A stretch of 64,000 bases of DNA. Source: Sipunculus nudus. Its lineage: Eukaryota; Annelida; Sipuncula; Golfingiida; Sipunculidae. Shown here piece after piece: positions 33,666 through 46,400 of the stretch; within the stretch, counting starts at the first letter, position 1; each line of letters opens with the position of its first letter. Location of the stretch: NCBI GenBank assembly GCA_026874595.1, contig CM049315.1:39760164-39824163 (forward strand), written 5' to 3'. The notes under the pieces are model-generated. The model saw only the letters and a list, made by a program, of their open reading frames with translations. It was not told the origin of the DNA and did not search any database. The translations under genes and the position numbers were made by a program.

Positions 33666-34520
33666 GGCTCGATTCTGGACCCGATTTAATTGTCACATTT
33701 TAAAGAACATATGACCAGCAATCCATCATATGTCACGTTGACATGGGTGTCCTCTAGGCGATCCTTTTGTTTAATAATTAAATGACCACCAGAATTGCGT
33801 ATATCTTTGTGAAATCCCAACCTTCAACTATTCTGGAAATAATTGTATCACACCGACCCCTAGCAGGTACGTAATTAAAGAGACCTATTCACAATTTAGG
33901 TATGTTCAGTATACATCATTTATTGAGTTACCCCTTAAAATATGATGGTATCTGTCAATATTGCGTTCAAAAACCGTTTGCTTACTCTTACACATAGGTA
34001 GAAATAAGATTGCACCGGAAGCAACCAGTGGCGCAAAACATAGGCATCGCCCGCACACCACCTGGTGGCCGTACCGAACTGCTTCACAAATCAAGATTTG
34101 TTAAGCTTCCAACCGGTGGTTCTTACGTGATTCTTCTCTCATGATACTTCTCCATATCTGGGAGTTATTGGACCATAGGTCAGTCCGTAATTCGTAACGG
34201 TTTTGTCGGGACACTTTTATATTCAGCAAAAATTAACTAATAGCCTGGGAATCGGCTTCTGTGGCTCAGTGGTAGAGCATAGCACTCTTAGCCGGGAAAT
34301 TGTGAGTTTGAGTCTCAGCCGAGGCGGTGAGATTTTTCACGGTCTGCCCCCTCCAAGGGCGAGCGCTCTACAGGCTTAATGGGGAGACTGTGCCCAACAG
34401 TCGTGTTCACTCACAGACGAGTGCGCCTTTTTCGGAGTTCTTCGGTGTTATGACCCAAATAGGGAGTTCACACACCAAGAACCCGTAGAAGTGAACACTG
34501 AGCCTGGTTGACGCCTGAAT
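33666..34520 (+). repeat. 885-bp tandem duplication, copy 2
   Basis: Second unit, colinear with copy 1 and roughly 90% identical where sampled. It ends in its own SINE, so the dimer has a SINE between the units and one at the right end. Confidence 0.9.
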
Positions 34521-34600
34521 TATCGCGTTTAAGCCCCTGTCACATAGTCCGAAACCGGAATGGAATTCTGCAGATGTACATAATACTTAGTTAAGCAAGC
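34245..34600 (+). mobile_element. tRNA-derived SINE, copy 2, best preserved
   Basis: Box A TGGCTCAGTGGTAGAGC (34262-34278) and box B GAGTTTGAGTCTCAGC are clear. The body matches copy 1 and it keeps a tail, CCGGAATGGAATTCTGCAGA then TGTACATAATACTTAG, ending in A-rich sequence. The tail block links it to 19884 and 36312. Confidence 0.75.
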
Positions 34601-36290
34601 ATTAAAAGAAAAAAAATGGTTACCTACACAAAAAAAAAAAATAATTATAAACAAACTGATAGCCTGGGATATATTATCGCAAACGTTTAAGTTTCCATTT
34701 ATATTTAGAATGCTGCATCGCCGGTGTAACACCGCCATGCTGATCCAAAGATATACGTTTATCGTCAGATACCTTGTATTGGTGATACAAGGAATGAAAA
34801 GGAGATGTAAAACCATGGGCTATACCTACTACATTTGAATCTAAAGAATAGGCCTGATATCGGCGTAAATCATAAAGAGCGTTAACATATACAGGTACCA
34901 TTATTTATTATGAACTTTGTTCAATCATGCTATTTTTTATAAATATGTTGTGCGCAATAACAGGGGTTTAATGTAATAAAAATGAAATTGCGTTAAGTAT
35001 ATAGTTTAGAATCATTTATAATATTTATGAATGTCTTAAAACTTATAAAGACATAATTATATGCGACAACGTGACATTTTTGATATAATGGTTATAGGTA
35101 AAATTGCAAACGACCAGAAGCATGTTGTGCCTCTGTTGTGTTGAACGCTGGTTTAAATCTGTTTTAATACAGATTTTTTTCTAAATCGGGGGTATAAACC
35201 GAGCTTTTAAATCGGGGGGAATCCGCTTACTAATATTAATCACAGTGAAGTAGGCTTATCATTACGGAGAAATTTCAATAATTTTATAAACAAGCTCTCT
35301 TTGGATTTAATGATTTTATTTATATTGTACCAAAGATTGAAATGATTCAGACTCTCTGGATTAAGAAAAAAAAAAGATTTAATTTTCATAATGAAACAAA
35401 GATCTATCCAACTTGGTCCCTGGACGAACAATACTTTCTTAAAATTGCTTTTGTCCGAACATCCTTCTTGTTTTAATTTAATCAGCTTAAACTTTGTGAT
35501 GAAAAATATCAGTTATTCATAGAGCTCTTTAAAGGTAAACCTGATTGAGCAATGGGAGCTTTCAACTCAATGAACTGGCAATAATTAATTAAAAAACCTC
35601 AAAAAGTCACAAGATAGAACTCTGTCTGTATCTAGTAGCCTCACTCGGAAGGTTCAATTTCCTGTAAAGGTTTGATTTTTTAAAACAAATCTCTCTTAAC
35701 CTAAGCGGCCGTGGCGAATATTGATTGGTAACGTAAAACCCCGGCACCACGTGACCTTTACGTGAAGTACTAAGGCGCAAAATGATACTACTTGTGCCCT
35801 CAAAAGAACGTGTATCTTCACGATCTGACGCTTCATATTTTAATGATGACATCTTGACGACATTTTGATCATTTTGTACATGTTTGAGTCGTTTGATTCA
35901 GGAGGAATGTAACCTTTGACACAGTACTTATAAGTTCCTCTTGCTCATTATCTCGTATCAGCGTGAAGCAAGACAGTATTGAGCTCTTGATGTCGAGGCT
36001 TCGAATTCTCCCAGCCGACAGATTAGTTCGTTCACGTTTATCCTGACAAGTTACCATTAACAGATACTTTGTTTGAATTCAACATTCAATGCATTTATAA
36101 CAAATTGTTAGATCTTTACACAATAACACCAAGACATTGCGTCTAGTTTAAAAAAAAAGTCAAATATTTAGCGTATTCATCCCTTATGTAGCAAACTACT
36201 TTCTAGGGCTTCCATGGAGAACCGCTGTCACGTTCCCGCTATATCCAACCAGAATTACACAGTGGTAACATTTTGGGTTTTAAGGCCCGG
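34600..36290. other. No recognised feature
   Basis: AT-rich. Two minus-strand frames at 35607-35852 and 35869-36057 have ordinary codon composition, but no good splice pair ties them together and I recognise neither. Confidence 0.35.
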
Positions 36291-36299
36291 TCAGACTTT

Positions 36300-36385
36300 T
36301 GCCCTATCATAAATTCCGGAATGGAATTCTGCAGATGTACATATTTTGTTAAACTAGCATAAAAATGGAGACGGTTACCTCGAAC
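36300..36385 (+). mobile_element. SINE tail fragment
   Basis: Holds CCGGAATGGAATTCTGCAGA, TGTACATA and AAACTAGCAT, matching the tail of the SINE at 34.5 kb. The tRNA-like head is missing. Confidence 0.6.
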
Positions 36386-36779
36386 AAAAAATATATTAGA
36401 TAAAAAACTAAATACTTAATTGAAAGTTAAACATATTTTTTTCGATAAAAGTTTTATTTTTAAACGATCACAGAAAAATATTAGAGAAAAGAAAAAATAA
36501 CAAACCGTCCATAATGGTCCATAAAGTCTTTTGTTATGTAGTCATATTTCAAGTGTTGCGTTTTTAGATTACTACGTTTCATACAACCTAATACTGTAAA
36601 TATTACCAAATATAAAATAATAATAATTGTTCTGGAATTTCACCAGTCACGTGGAATTTTTACTTGTTATTTGTAATAGGGGCATGCAGACATGCGAACT
36701 GTGACATCTCGGTTTTAGTATGTACGAAAATGTCTGACCACATGAATGATTTCGAGAAACTTAGAGAAACAAATGACCC

Positions 36780-38095
36780 ATGGGTCATGACGCTCAGCTG
36801 ACTGGGAAGAGATTTGCAAAAGGAAATTTTTCATCTGAATGGAAGTATATACCCATTCAACTGAAGCATCAAACAGATTAACCAACAGGCTGAGATTGTA
36901 TCTGTATTAATATATCTAAAAAATAGAAAAAAAATGCGTAAACTTTTAAAAAAATTACAGGTGGCTCCACCAGTCTGCAGAAACTAATAAAAAGACTTAA
37001 TGGTCAATATCCATGCAAAGAAGCATGGTGGTCTCTGGATTAGTTGTTCAGATACTTCAGCTTTTGTAATAAATTTTCCATTACTCTGAGGGATACTTTG
37101 GAGTCCTATAGCATGAAGGATATGGGTAACAGAGAGCTAATTTCAGGTTAGTTGTTGAGATACTGGAGTTTTTGTATCAAATTTGTCATTATTCTGAGCT
37201 GTACTTTGGAGTGCCATGGCTCAAAGGATATTGGTAACAGAGACCTAATTCCATGTTTACATGGAGACTTTTTATGGATCCCGCTGTGTGTCAAGAATGA
37301 AGATTCTAGGTCCAGTCGTTACAATTTGAACCCTGTTGACAGATAACTACATCCTTAAAGGTCTCAAAAATAGAGAAAAAAAAAATTGTAACAATTTGAA
37401 AAATATAGGTGGCGCCACCAGTCTGCAGAAACTGATGAAACATCTCATGATCAATATGTATGCCAAAAATCATGACCATTAGTGATGCAGTTAATCAGAT
37501 ATTGAAGTTTTTTATGAAATTTTAAACTGTTCTGGGGGGTATTTTGTGCCCCATAGCTCAAACGATATTAGTAACAGAGACCTAATTTCTGGTTTCCATG
37601 GAGACTGTTCATAAGTCTCTCAGAATTTAAAGAATGAAGATTCTAGGTCCAGTCTTTACGATTTGTGCCCTGTTAACAGATGTCCACATGTTTAAAGGTC
37701 TAAAAAATAGAGAAAAAAATCGTAAAAAATCGAAAAATACAGGTGGCGCCACCAGTTTGCAGGAACTGATGGAACATCTCATGATCAATATGTATGCCAG
37801 AAATCATGACCATCAGTGATGTAGTTAATGAGATATTGAAGTTTTTGTATGAAATTTTTCACTATTCTTGGGGGTACTTCGGGGCCCCATAGCTCGAAGG
37901 ATATGGGTAAAAGAGACCTAATTTCTGGTTTCCAAGGAGATGGACCTCTCAGAATGTCAAGTTACGAGATTCTAGATACAGCGGTTACGATTTGTGCCTG
38001 GTTAACGAACAAACAGACGGACAGACGGACAGACAGACGGACGACGGACAAAGAGTGCTCGCTATAGCTCAGCATGACTGAAAGTCAGCTGAGCT
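36780..38095 (+). mobile_element. Repeat element with internal duplications and 3' hairpin
   Basis: Three copies of a block opening with GGTGGCGCCACCAGTCTGCA start near 36958, 37407 and 37740. The first unit is longer because a ~107-bp segment (TTAGTTGTTCAGATACT ... GAGCTAATTTCAGG) is duplicated inside it. The element ends in a (GACGGACA)n tract and a hairpin at 38066-38095 (AGCTCAGCATGACT / AGTCAGCTGAGCT, one bulge). A GCTCAGCTGACT near 36791 echoes the hairpin at the other end. Frames inside are not coding. Confidence 0.7.
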
Positions 38096-38292
38096 AAAAA
38101 CCTGTCATGGTTCGATGTGCGGGAAGAAACACGACAGTACTCCGAGTCCAGCTTCCAGACAAGAATATTTCTGCGGAGAGAGTTTAATGTTAAAGGAGCG
38201 TGTATCGGAAAAGTGTAAAACGAAATAACGCATTCTTGGACCAGACCTAATTTCCCGAAATTATAGTAGAGTACCCATGTTATACCTTTGTA

Positions 38293-38293
<1 letters not shown>

Positions 38294-38330
<37 letters not shown>
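38294..38330. repeat. (TA)n microsatellite
   Basis: A pure alternating TA run of about 36 bases. Confidence 0.9.
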
Positions 38331-38332
<2 letters not shown>

Positions 38333-39287
38333 CTTGAACATGTTAGTATTTGTTATATATTACAGACTTAATACAAAAAATGTATCAGACATAACATGAA
38401 ATAACAGCGGAAAAACGTAAATGACAGGAAAATAAAATGCTTCAGAGTTGATGCGAGGCCAGTGACAGTTTGGATCAGATTTTGATGTATGCGGCTTATA
38501 GCAGCAGAGGGGTACATTAGACCTTTAGAAATGGACAAGTTCCTCTCTTCACCGCCGGAAATTGGTCAGAGGTAAACACGGCCCAATCTATAAAGCCGGC
38601 CTAAAGGATCCCCTGTCACATGTACCTCCAATGTGACAAGGGATGAACCACCGTCCTTTAAACAACATTTCAGCTTTGTTAGTCCGGGTTGGGGCTGTCG
38701 GACTTGCCAAGTTCATCATCGGCTCTCTAACATGATGAGGCCCCGGATGACTTCATATGATTAAACAAGCAAAGAAGGGATCCTACAGATCCCTCCTTCA
38801 TCAATTACCAGGTCATAAATTTTTCATATTAGCTTTATGTGTAAGCCGTTATTCTTCAAATGGAGCCAATTTCATGTATTATGCCTGTTGATGTACGGGC
38901 TCCTTGAAAAACCACGGCACCTCCCTAGATACACCTACGGGGGTATTCGGCTATAAATCTGTTGTCGGTTTTTCAACTGGTCCATGGAAACGTCGCTTTT
39001 CAAATATTACTGTCCATGTTTTATGGACGGTCATATTGAATAGTAAAACCTGACCTAATGGTTGTTTCTAAATGATCTCTCAAAATGCTTACAGCCCACA
39101 ACCTATTTTTCTCGTGCCAGGTTGCAAAGCAATTCCAATTAAAGACCAAGTTACTTTAGACCATTCAACTTAAGAGTTTTGTTTATTTTATGCAAATATG
39201 ATATGTTTATAAAGGGCTATTCGAGTATTGTATATTATAATACTCCCATAATTATTAACTTTAAAAAGTACAACCAAGACATATAAA
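38331..39287. other. No recognised gene
   Basis: Part of this stretch (about 38440-38960) is more GC-rich. It has small inverted motifs such as CCCCTGTCACA/TGTGACAAGGG near 38608-38644, but no supportable frame. It may be an old element. Confidence 0.35.
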
Positions 39288-40510
39288 ATGGATCTGTATC
39301 TGGATCGAATTAAAGAAGACGGTAGATTCGCAAATGAATCTAATGAAAAATACAATAGATCTTTAACTGGGTTTGACGAAAGAAGACAATAGATCCGTAT
39401 TTGGATCTGGTGTCAGAAAGCAAATGATCCGTAACTTTATCTGGTGTTAAAATACAATAGATCCGTATATGGATTTGGTGTCAGAAGACAATAGATCCGT
39501 ATTTGGATCTGGTGTCAAAAAGCAAACGATCTGTATCTGGATATGGTGTCAAGAGACAATAGATCAGTATCTGGATCTGGTATCAAAAGACAATGGATCA
39601 GTATCTTGATATGGTGAAAGAAGACAATAGATCCGTAAATGGATCTGGCGTCAGAAAGCAAATGAACCGTTACTTGATCTGGTGTTAAAATACAAAAGGT
39701 CCTTATATGGATTTGGTGTCAGAAGACAATAGATCCGTATTTTGATCTGGTGTCAGAAAGCAAACGATCCGTAAATGGATCTGGTTTCAGAAAGCAAATG
39801 AACCGTAACTTGATCTGGTGTCAAGAGACAATGGATCAGCATCTTGATATGGTGAAAGAAGACGATAGATCCGTAAATGGATCTGGTTTCAGAAAGCAAA
39901 TGAACCGTAACTTGATCTGGTGTTAAAATACAATACATCCGTATATGGATTTGTTGTCAGAAGACAATAGATCCGTATTTGGATCTGGTGTCAAAAAGCA
40001 AACGATCAGTATCTGGATCTGGTGTCAAGAGACAATGGATCAGTTTCTTGATCTGATGAAAGAAGACGATAGATCCGTAAATGGATCTGGTGTCAGAAAA
40101 CAAATGATCCGTAACTTTATCTGGTGTTAAAATACAATAGATCCGTATATGGATTTGGTGTCAGAAGACAATAGATTCGTATTTGGGTCTGGTGTCAAAA
40201 AGCAAACGATCCGTATTTTGATCTGGTGTCAAAAGACAATAGATCAGTATCTGGATCTGGTGTCAAAAGAAAATGGATCATTATCTTGATCTGATGAAAG
40301 AAGACGATAGATCCGTATATGGATCTGGTGTCAGAAGACAATAGATCCGTAGCTTAACCTGGTGTCAGGAGATAATAAATCCGTATTTGGACTTGGTCAC
40401 AGAACATAGATGACCATATATCTATAGAAAATGAATCCGTGTCTGAATGTGAAGAAGGAAAGATTACCAATACCATCAATCTTGGTCTGGATCTTAGGAA
40501 AGAGGGCTAC
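39288..40510 (+). repeat. 34-bp minisatellite with higher-order repeat
   Basis: About 35 copies of a 34-bp unit: CAGAAGACAATAGATCCGTA then TTTGGATCTGGTGT. Variants alternate between 'AGAAGACAATAGATCC', 'AAAAAGCAAACGATCC' and 'TTAAAATACAATAGATCC'. The last variant recurs near 39450, 39690, 39920 and 40125, giving spacings close to 7, 7 and 6 units. The unit is not a multiple of three and long frames are absent, so it is not a protein repeat. Edges decay at both sides. Confidence 0.92.
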
Positions 40511-40519
40511 AGATCTGTA

Positions 40520-41290
40520 TATATTTAAAACTAAACATTCTTATATGTAGGTCACATCGTGTTATCATAACCAGTCGGTCCGCTAAGTCGTGCAAAACAC
40601 GCCGACTTAATGTATAACACATTTAGTCTAGAAAAACATCAATACATGTTCTCTAATATTGTCTTGGATATGCAGTCGAGAGGAGTTCAATTTAGGCACC
40701 AGATTCAAATGTCCTCAGAATGTTGAAGAAATCTAACGCAGTTATATAATTTCTTTTTCTTACAACAGCCTTGACTTGATAAAGATTTAAAGCCTTTATT
40801 TGGGATACTTTGATTCATCGGACCTTAAATACGACTTAACACTTGGACGGCCAGCATGCGTAGAGGCAGCCATAAATCCACAAAAAATAAAGTGTGTGTC
40901 ATGTGAATGGTACTCTAGATTGTATTAATTGACAGAAGTAATACTCTCATCGAGAGCACAAAGCCCGAGCAGGCATGAATTATTCCCGAAGTGTCAATCT
41001 CGGAGGAGATGAAACGGTAGGTTTTGGGTTTTGCTTATTCCTGTGTTTCTTTGACTGAGAATATATGAATACGATATCAATGCACTCAATATATGAATAT
41101 ATTCTCAAAAGAAATGATTCCAGTCCCAACGGATGCATTCGTTTCTCTGTCTTACTGAACTCGGCATAGCTTCAATCTGTGACCAAAAACTAAACCGACT
41201 GTTTAAAGGACCTTTTCTGTTTAATACTTAATGCTTTGGTCCGTACAAGGACTATTGGCGCCAGTGTGACACTTAGGTAGAAAATACATA
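40520..41290. other. No recognised feature
   Basis: Ordinary AT-rich sequence with no clear frame, repeat or splice pair. Confidence 0.35.
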
Positions 41291-41291
41291 C

Positions 41292-41344
<53 letters not shown>
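41292..41344. repeat. (TA)n microsatellite
   Basis: About 50 bases of TA repeat. Confidence 0.9.
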
Positions 41345-41346
<2 letters not shown>

Positions 41347-41513
41347 TTTGTGTATGTATGTATGAAATATCGCATATATGTGTTTATGTTTACTTATATT
41401 TAAGTTTATATTTATATATATACATGTAGATGTATGAAGAGCCTTGCTGGTTCCTTGTATATAGATGGTAACAGTATACACTGAAAAAATCGGCTTACTG
41501 ACGGTGGGAATCG

Positions 41514-41514
<1 letters not shown>

Positions 41515-41557
<43 letters not shown>

Positions 41558-41600
41558 TTATATATATATATAAATATTATATATATATTATATATATATA
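41515..41600. repeat. Compound (TA)n microsatellite
   Basis: TA runs broken by CATA and TTTA units. Confidence 0.9.
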
Positions 41601-42339
41601 GAACAAGAAGTCATTTTTATCAATAAAGAAGGGTTCTACATATCATACTTAAGGTCCTTCACCTGTTCTACAGAGAAACTTTGGAACCAGTTATGTATTT
41701 GTTTTGAGTGTTTGTTGAAGCAATATTAGTGGTTCGTGTTTCGGTGGTCGTGGAGAACCCCTCTGTCTGGCCGCTTCCTTAACGGAAGACTTGCTTCCGT
41801 GCTGAAGTATATTCATGTTATACAATAACCCCGCCGGCACGTACAGGAGGAGCCAGTAAAATACATCTCAGGCGAAAGAGGACCACTGGACCCTACCTGA
41901 AAAACTGATTAATTTCCCTTCGTCGTCTCAAGTTTATCAACTTTTTTTGTGTTTATCATACTTTAAACATTTGAGAGTGCTACAATTTCAGACGTTCTAA
42001 GCGGATGGTCTTCCAATAAATGCATTTTTTAAAGATTAACTCGCTAGGGTTTTGCTTACCCAGTATAACATGTTCTCGAATAGCCCACCTGACAGTCCCT
42101 TATAACTGTATAAACTTTAGACTATTGACTTTAAAGATTAGTTCAGCGTACACTAAAAAATATAAATGAAAATAGGATGTTTTGTGGGAGTGGCCATACA
42201 GGTCCGGCCGAGCCGCAGTTCTTGTAGATCATCTCATATTGCACCATATCATGACTACCGTTATACCCATTATTTCGACAAGCGACCTGTGAGTCTGTGT
42301 CAATCATGTTTCAGTGTGTACTTATGGTCATAAAATATT

Positions 42340-42790
42340 ACATGTGGACCATCTTGTGTAGATTTCTCATACGTAAGACTGGGAGAACCACATATAGACA
42401 GGTATTTGTAGAATACAGGAGTGGTTCGATGTATACGCCTGAAATTTACACGTCCATGGATTTTGGAATAGTTTATTATATATACAAGACTGGTGGCGAC
42501 ATCTAGAATAAAATTCATCTGGCATCATCAGTGGATCTGCTTTTTGTCTAAATCATACATATCTCAAGAGTCGTTCAACGTAATGGCCTTATACATTTGC
42601 ATGTCCTTCCATCTTGGATAGCTTTCTCATTCACAAGACAGGTGGCGCGACCTACAATCGTGTATTTCTTAAATACATTATTGCATTTATCTCATAAGTG
42701 GTCCTATGTATCGGCCTAAAAATGTGCATTTTCGTAGATCTAATATGGCATTATGATGTACACATAAGTAGTGGTGCCATCAGTAATATT
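42340..42790 (-). repeat. GGTGGCGCCACC satellite, inverted copy
   Basis: Read on the minus strand, it repeats the layout of the 53-kb array: GGTCGCGCCACCTGTCTTGT, GAGAAAGCTATCCAAGATGG, ACATGCAAAT, 'CTCTTGAGATATGTATGA', and again GATGTCGCCACCAGTCTTGT. At least three units of about 130-160 bases. Confidence 0.75.
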
Positions 42791-42799
42791 TTGTTTTGG

Positions 42800-44085
42800 T
42801 TTTAGTTTCGTTCAACCGTGAATCTGGTTATAATTTAGCGTCCCTGATGCCACAAATTTACAGGGCTGTCACGTCAGGAGAGATTCCATGCCTCACTTTA
42901 TCAATGCCTCTGTGATTTGGTGTCGTCTGTCGACTACCCATTTTCTAGTTTGTTGATGGAATAGACCGGTAAATGGTAGCAAGTTACCTTCAAAGAACCC
43001 CTCAATTCGTGATACCTGAGCCGTCAATCTCCCCTGGCTGAACTAAAGGTACAGCGGCAGTTTGCCACAAAACGTCGATTGTATGTGTTTTGGACACGTT
43101 GAGTTCGCCGATCAATCTACCGGTTGTGATCAGTTATTGACTGTGCAGATGTACGCGTCATTTACTGAAGTCCCTTGCATATAGATCTGCCTGTAGTCAG
43201 GCTGTTATTTTCAGAATCGTGGCAAAAAACAACCACTACATCCCGTATCAAGTTTTTTTTATTGTCAAAGCAAACTTTCTTATCTTCGCACCTAACATAT
43301 AAATAACGAAGCCATTTTTTCATTATGAAGTCCCTTGAATATCACTCAGCTACACAAAAAAATCATGAAAACAATATGAAACTATCATAATACAGCGCAG
43401 ATGAAGCTGTCGCACGGCAAACGAAGAGCAAACAGGCCATAATTACACATAGTTTACCCATTTTCTATTCAAACAACAACTCTGCCCCAGAGAGGCACAT
43501 TTATCTGGATGAGTATAACAGAGACACGTGCTTTTATGTAACAATAAACCATGATGTGCCCCCGTGCGGAATAGTCACGAATACTATTAAAACAAAGTTG
43601 GATCTGTTTTCCCTAAAGAACAGCTTGATGCGGCGAGGAGAGCAGTATTTAAGTATATATCTTTTCACAACACACAGCTTTATGGTTTTCTTCATCTAAA
43701 CTTTTACCACAAAGCTAATATTCTGGTCTGGCCCCTTGGGGTCACAGAAGCTTCGTTCATAGCTCCCAAGACCCATGTTTATTGTGGCAAGGAATGTGAG
43801 TCAAATTTCAAGGATAAACCTTGGGAGTTACATTTACATTTTCGAAATGGCGTTTTACCACCATGCATTAAACATTGAGCAGCATATACAGTGTACCGTG
43901 GACTGGTTTATAGGCATTTCATCAGAAACTGATTGTAAGGAAATTCGTCTGCAAAAAATTAGGGTAATACAACCGCTTTGTCTCATTAACTAAAAATGTA
44001 TGATATGTGTTAACAACATCACCCTAAGGGATATCTTTCTGTGATTATGAGAAGTCAGGTTTTTACCTTTCACGTTGACGTGCAA
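42800..44085. other. No recognised feature
   Basis: Mixed-composition sequence without a supportable gene. A 72-codon plus-strand frame at 43775-43993 has no splice support. Confidence 0.35.
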
Positions 44086-44089
44086 TAAT

Positions 44090-44400
44090 ACTCTACATAA
44101 AGATACACCATGGCAACCAGTCAGAAATACCAGCGTTTTGCAAAGAGCGTTTTTCATCGAGTGACCTTTCAAATTCCACATATATGCGACCAACCACCTT
44201 AGGTTATATGTTTTTTTTTCCGTTTGACAGCATTTCTGTGTTTAATAACAGCTTGCAGATAAAAAAATTCATACATCTGTAACAGAGGCATTATAGGAAC
44301 TTTTGTTGAAAAGGAATCACCTAAAGCTCATTAATATGCACGGAGAGTAAGCCAGAAATCACGTACGTTCTGTAGAAAAGGTAGGTGAAATTCCGTTTCT
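44090..44400 (+). repeat. Dispersed repeat family with 'CAACCACCTTAGGTT'
   Basis: Shares 'GCGTTTTGCAAAGAGCG', 'GACCAACCACCTTAGGTT', 'GTGTTTAATAACAGCTTG', 'AGGAATCACCTAAAGC', 'GTAAGCCAGAAATCACGTA' and 'GAAAAGGTAGGTGAA' with the copies at 22, 26, 28 and 46-47 kb. Confidence 0.65.
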
Positions 44401-44699
44401 AATGAGCGAGCTCTAAAAAGGTGGGTGGTTGCTCGCTGACCTAAAAGGTATATATCTGAACAGTATATATAAAACAAAAACCTTTGCCACATGAGGTTTA
44501 AAAATGACATCTTGATAAGTGTGTTGAAACACTTCTTCCCACAGGACTTGATATTTTACAATAAAAAATAAAGGCACTCTTGACAAGGGAGTGGGAACTT
44601 TTAATCTCGCAGGTCTTGCAAATTGTACACCAGGTTTATTTAAAAAGTTAAAAAACACTGTAACAGTAATGCAGAGCAAAACACTCAACAGTCGAGCTC

Positions 44700-45000
44700 A
44701 GTCGACAAGGACTAGATTAGAAGCCGAGTTAAAGCACGGTCAGCACCCGCATAACAATATATAAAATGGTGTTTACCGAATCCTTCCTCTGGATAAAGAG
44801 ACCGTTAATCCCGTGGGTGTCGTCCGTGACCGGTCGGATTCCTATAACATATGTCATATGCTCACTTGGGACAATTTTCACTCTCCTCGCTGCCCCCATA
44901 TTGCGATGGAACAGACCATAATCAATAAACACAACACTGGGGGCTTTCCCTATGTTCGAGACAACATTGCCATTAAATTTGTGGTAATAAACTAGCTGGC
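44700..45000. other. Open, GC-richer stretch of unclear coding strand
   Basis: Both strands stay open here. The minus strand reads VVFIDYGLFHRNMGAARRVK and onward, the plus strand reads IPITYVICSLGTIFTLLAAP in one frame and a different protein in another. Neither has convincing splice sites on both sides. It could be an exon, an element fragment or chance. Confidence 0.15.
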
Positions 45001-46155
45001 AATGCCAGTCCAGTAAGGTTGGGTGTGAATGCCTTTATAATTAGTATAGCACCTGAAAAGTTAGTAACCGATGTTGGACCAACGTTTATAACAGCATATT
45101 TTTACATAAAACACACTGTTATTATCATTTTTTACTCTCCAAGCAACACCGAATATTTTATTTCCTGAATCTTAAATAATGTTAAAAATCTCGACCTACA
45201 TTGCAGTTACTTCCATGGGTTACATATATATATATACTGCTTAAAGCCGTTGAGAGCCTCTATTCAGTTATAAGACTTGATTAACATGAATAACATTAAA
45301 ACAAACATTTACGCACTTTAAACCTCTTATATTTAGATTTTATCAACAGATAAATGAAAGCAAATAAGATACATTACGCTTCCGTCGACTGATATATATT
45401 TCCTTTATATTTCTATATTATCCTTTGAAATAAAATGGTCTCTTATAATTTCATATATTTTCCAGCTTTTTAGTCCTTAATCTCCTATATTCTCCCAAGT
45501 TGTTTTCACTGCACAATTATTTTTCCAATAAAACTGTCAATATTGAATAATGATTGTTATATAGATCTGCTCTTTTTTAAAGCATTCAGCTCTTCTGTGG
45601 AGCTGTTCATTTAAGTGTTTCAATAACAAAAGCACCATCTAAATAGTCATATATGTTGCTGGGAGAATCATTAGACATGGTAGGTGACCGAGTAAACCAT
45701 TATTGTGCAGAGAAAACTATGTTTTCCTGTATTTCTGGCCGAAAATTCTTATAAACTCCTATATATAGTCCCTGGGCGCACTTAAATAATCCTATATTAT
45801 TTCTGGAGCCTCGCAGGGGCCCTGGTTACTTTAAATCAGCCCTATTCAAGAAAATATGATCTTGTTGATTCTTAGCTGCAGGTATTGGCAGCTAATAACA
45901 ACTCTTCTTGTTATGTGCAATTTATTAATTTTGATATTCAGTGATATTGTGATCATGGACTGTTTTAAGGAAGGCTGTAAATAAATTTATTTTAGTGTAA
46001 GAAAAGATGATTTTGTCAATAATGTGAGATGGATACCAATACAACCATATGTTAAAGCTAACTACAAATTGTTTAGTTAAAAGGCCCTATTCCGATATCT
46101 GTCTATTTAAACTACAGTTTACCCCTTCGACCTTTCATAAAATAGGGCAGGAAAC
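45000..46155. other. No recognised feature
   Basis: Very T/A-rich sequence with no frame or repeat family I can support. Confidence 0.35.
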
Positions 46156-46159
46156 GCCG

Positions 46160-46400
46160 CTTTCATCGCACACACATTGTTCGTTTTGTTAATATCCCGC
46201 AGCAATAATCCAGACTCGTTCAACAAAGACATCTGGCAAATAACCAAAGGAACCAGAGTTTTGCAAAGGACGTTTTGAAACTAGTATCTTTCCAACGTTC
46301 GCACATATGCAACTCGTCACCTTCGCTTACAAGTTTATTTTCTCTTTACTAAAAGCTTGTGGATATTTGGCTGAATATCAGTCAGTCAATTCAGGTACCA
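46160..46400 (+). repeat. Dispersed repeat family, diverged copy
   Basis: 'AATAATCCAGACTCG', 'ACAAAGACATCTGGC' and 'GTTTTGCAAAGGACGTTTTG' match the family at 22, 26 and 44 kb. Blocks from its 3' part ('GTAAGCCAGAAATCACATAA' and 'AGCTGGCTTTAA') reappear at about 47055-47110, as if the copy were split by 650 bp of other sequence. Confidence 0.55.

Noticed and set aside
33365-34320. Functional tRNA genes
   Set aside because: Boxes A and B are present but the acceptor and anticodon arms do not pair, and a long shared body follows; these are SINE heads.
36780-38095. Helitron
   Set aside because: The terminal hairpin is suggestive, but no CTRR end lies 10-12 bases after it and no TC start was seen.
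39288-40510. CRISPR array or protein repeat in the 34-bp tandem
   Set aside because: Units follow directly with no unique spacers, and 34 is not a multiple of three, so it is neither a CRISPR nor a coding repeat.
44700-45000. Exon encoding VVFIDYG... (Tudor-like at first sight)
   Set aside because: Only the FIDYG string recalls a Tudor domain; the rest does not fit and both strands are open with poor splice sites.
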